In this document: positions 63,978-64,000 of the stretch, in pieces
Layout: each line of letters opens with the position of its first letter
Position numbering within the stretch: position 1 is the stretch's first letter
Source of the DNA: Gammaproteobacteria bacterium
Lineage (GTDB): Bacteria; Pseudomonadota; Gammaproteobacteria; Burkholderiales; Sulfuricellaceae
Assembly: GCA_018824405.1 (NCBI GenBank)
Contig: JAHJGO010000009.1
Span: 1 to 64,000 of the forward strand
Direction of reading: 5' to 3'
Length of the DNA stretch: 64,000 bases
Made by a program: the position numbers and the translations under genes
Notes under the pieces: generated by a model
Told to the model about the DNA's origin: nothing
Seen by the model: the letters and a program-made list of their open reading frames with translations, nothing else
Database searches by the model: none

Positions 63978-64000
63978 ATGAAATATGTTGTCCTGTCCCA
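63978..64000 (+). CDS. Possible gene start cut off by the window end
   Basis: Directly after the right target duplication an ATG opens a frame (MKYVVLS) that runs off the window. No ribosome-binding site can be shown since the IS ends immediately upstream. If it is a gene, the IS inserted within its leader and may alter its expression. Confidence 0.25.

Overview
The window looks like a chromosomal segment of a Betaproteobacterium, most like the Nitrosomonadales (Gallionella/Sulfuricella relatives). This rests on the gene order rnhB-lpxB-lpxA-fabZ-lpxD-skp-bamA-rseP-dxr-cdsA-uppS-frr-pyrH-tsf-rpsB, an hda-purM-purN neighbourhood, tandem DUF3108 genes and moderately high GC. The genus is an inference; no 16S or tRNA gene is present. 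Almost every base is coding and most genes sit in tightly overlapping operons.

Layout. (1) 1-1117: end of a probable plasmid-like or integrative element (a replication-relaxation-like C-terminus, a small accessory gene and a 32-bp palindrome). It abuts a duplicated arfB locus (1189-1757) with one intact copy and one truncated, divergent copy. (2) 1837-7091: cyclophilin, ABC exporter, PilZ protein, outer-membrane phospholipase A, a pilin-like protein and an unannotated 39-codon ORF coupled to greB. (3) 7093-18782: greB, a PAS-GGDEF diguanylate cyclase, pcm, an EI24-like membrane protein, a thioredoxin-HEAT fusion, hda, an Fe-S flavoreductase, then purM-purN-DUF3108-DUF3108-rsmB. A mosaic repeat family sits between genes (about 11246) and inside purN and rsmB. 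(4) 19075-24991: OmpA-like protein, a decayed IS1595 transposase, pnp-rpsO with a strong terminator, an rRNA methyltransferase and a pentapeptide protein. (5) 25055-30759: a lone SenB-type selenosugar glycosyltransferase, HDOD-GAF protein, membrane methyltransferase, motB, motA, CopD-like protein. (6) 30776-44972: the envelope/translation cluster from rnhB to rpsB, with an rpsB promoter, a structured leader and an rpsB/tsf attenuator. (7) 45019-51108: ankyrin protein, metallo-beta-lactamase-fold hydrolase, tatD, PilZ protein, holB, tmk, mltG, pabC. (8) 51226-56771: sensor kinase + FIST sensor, mutS. (9) 56837-62450: a 1208-residue FecR-TPR-outer-membrane-barrel protein overlapping a CHASE2 adenylate cyclase. 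(10) 62480-63977: a gene remnant and a complete IS5-family element with a TTAG target duplication.

The genes worth most attention are: the FecR-TPR-barrel/CHASE2-cyclase pair, which looks like an outer-membrane-to-cAMP signalling unit; tmk, whose reading frame offers no ATG/GTG/TTG before its P-loop and appears to start at ATT; purN, where a repeat has landed at the translation start and an ATT start is also possible; the split arfB locus; the solitary senB; and the 39-codon ORF between greB and the pilin gene.
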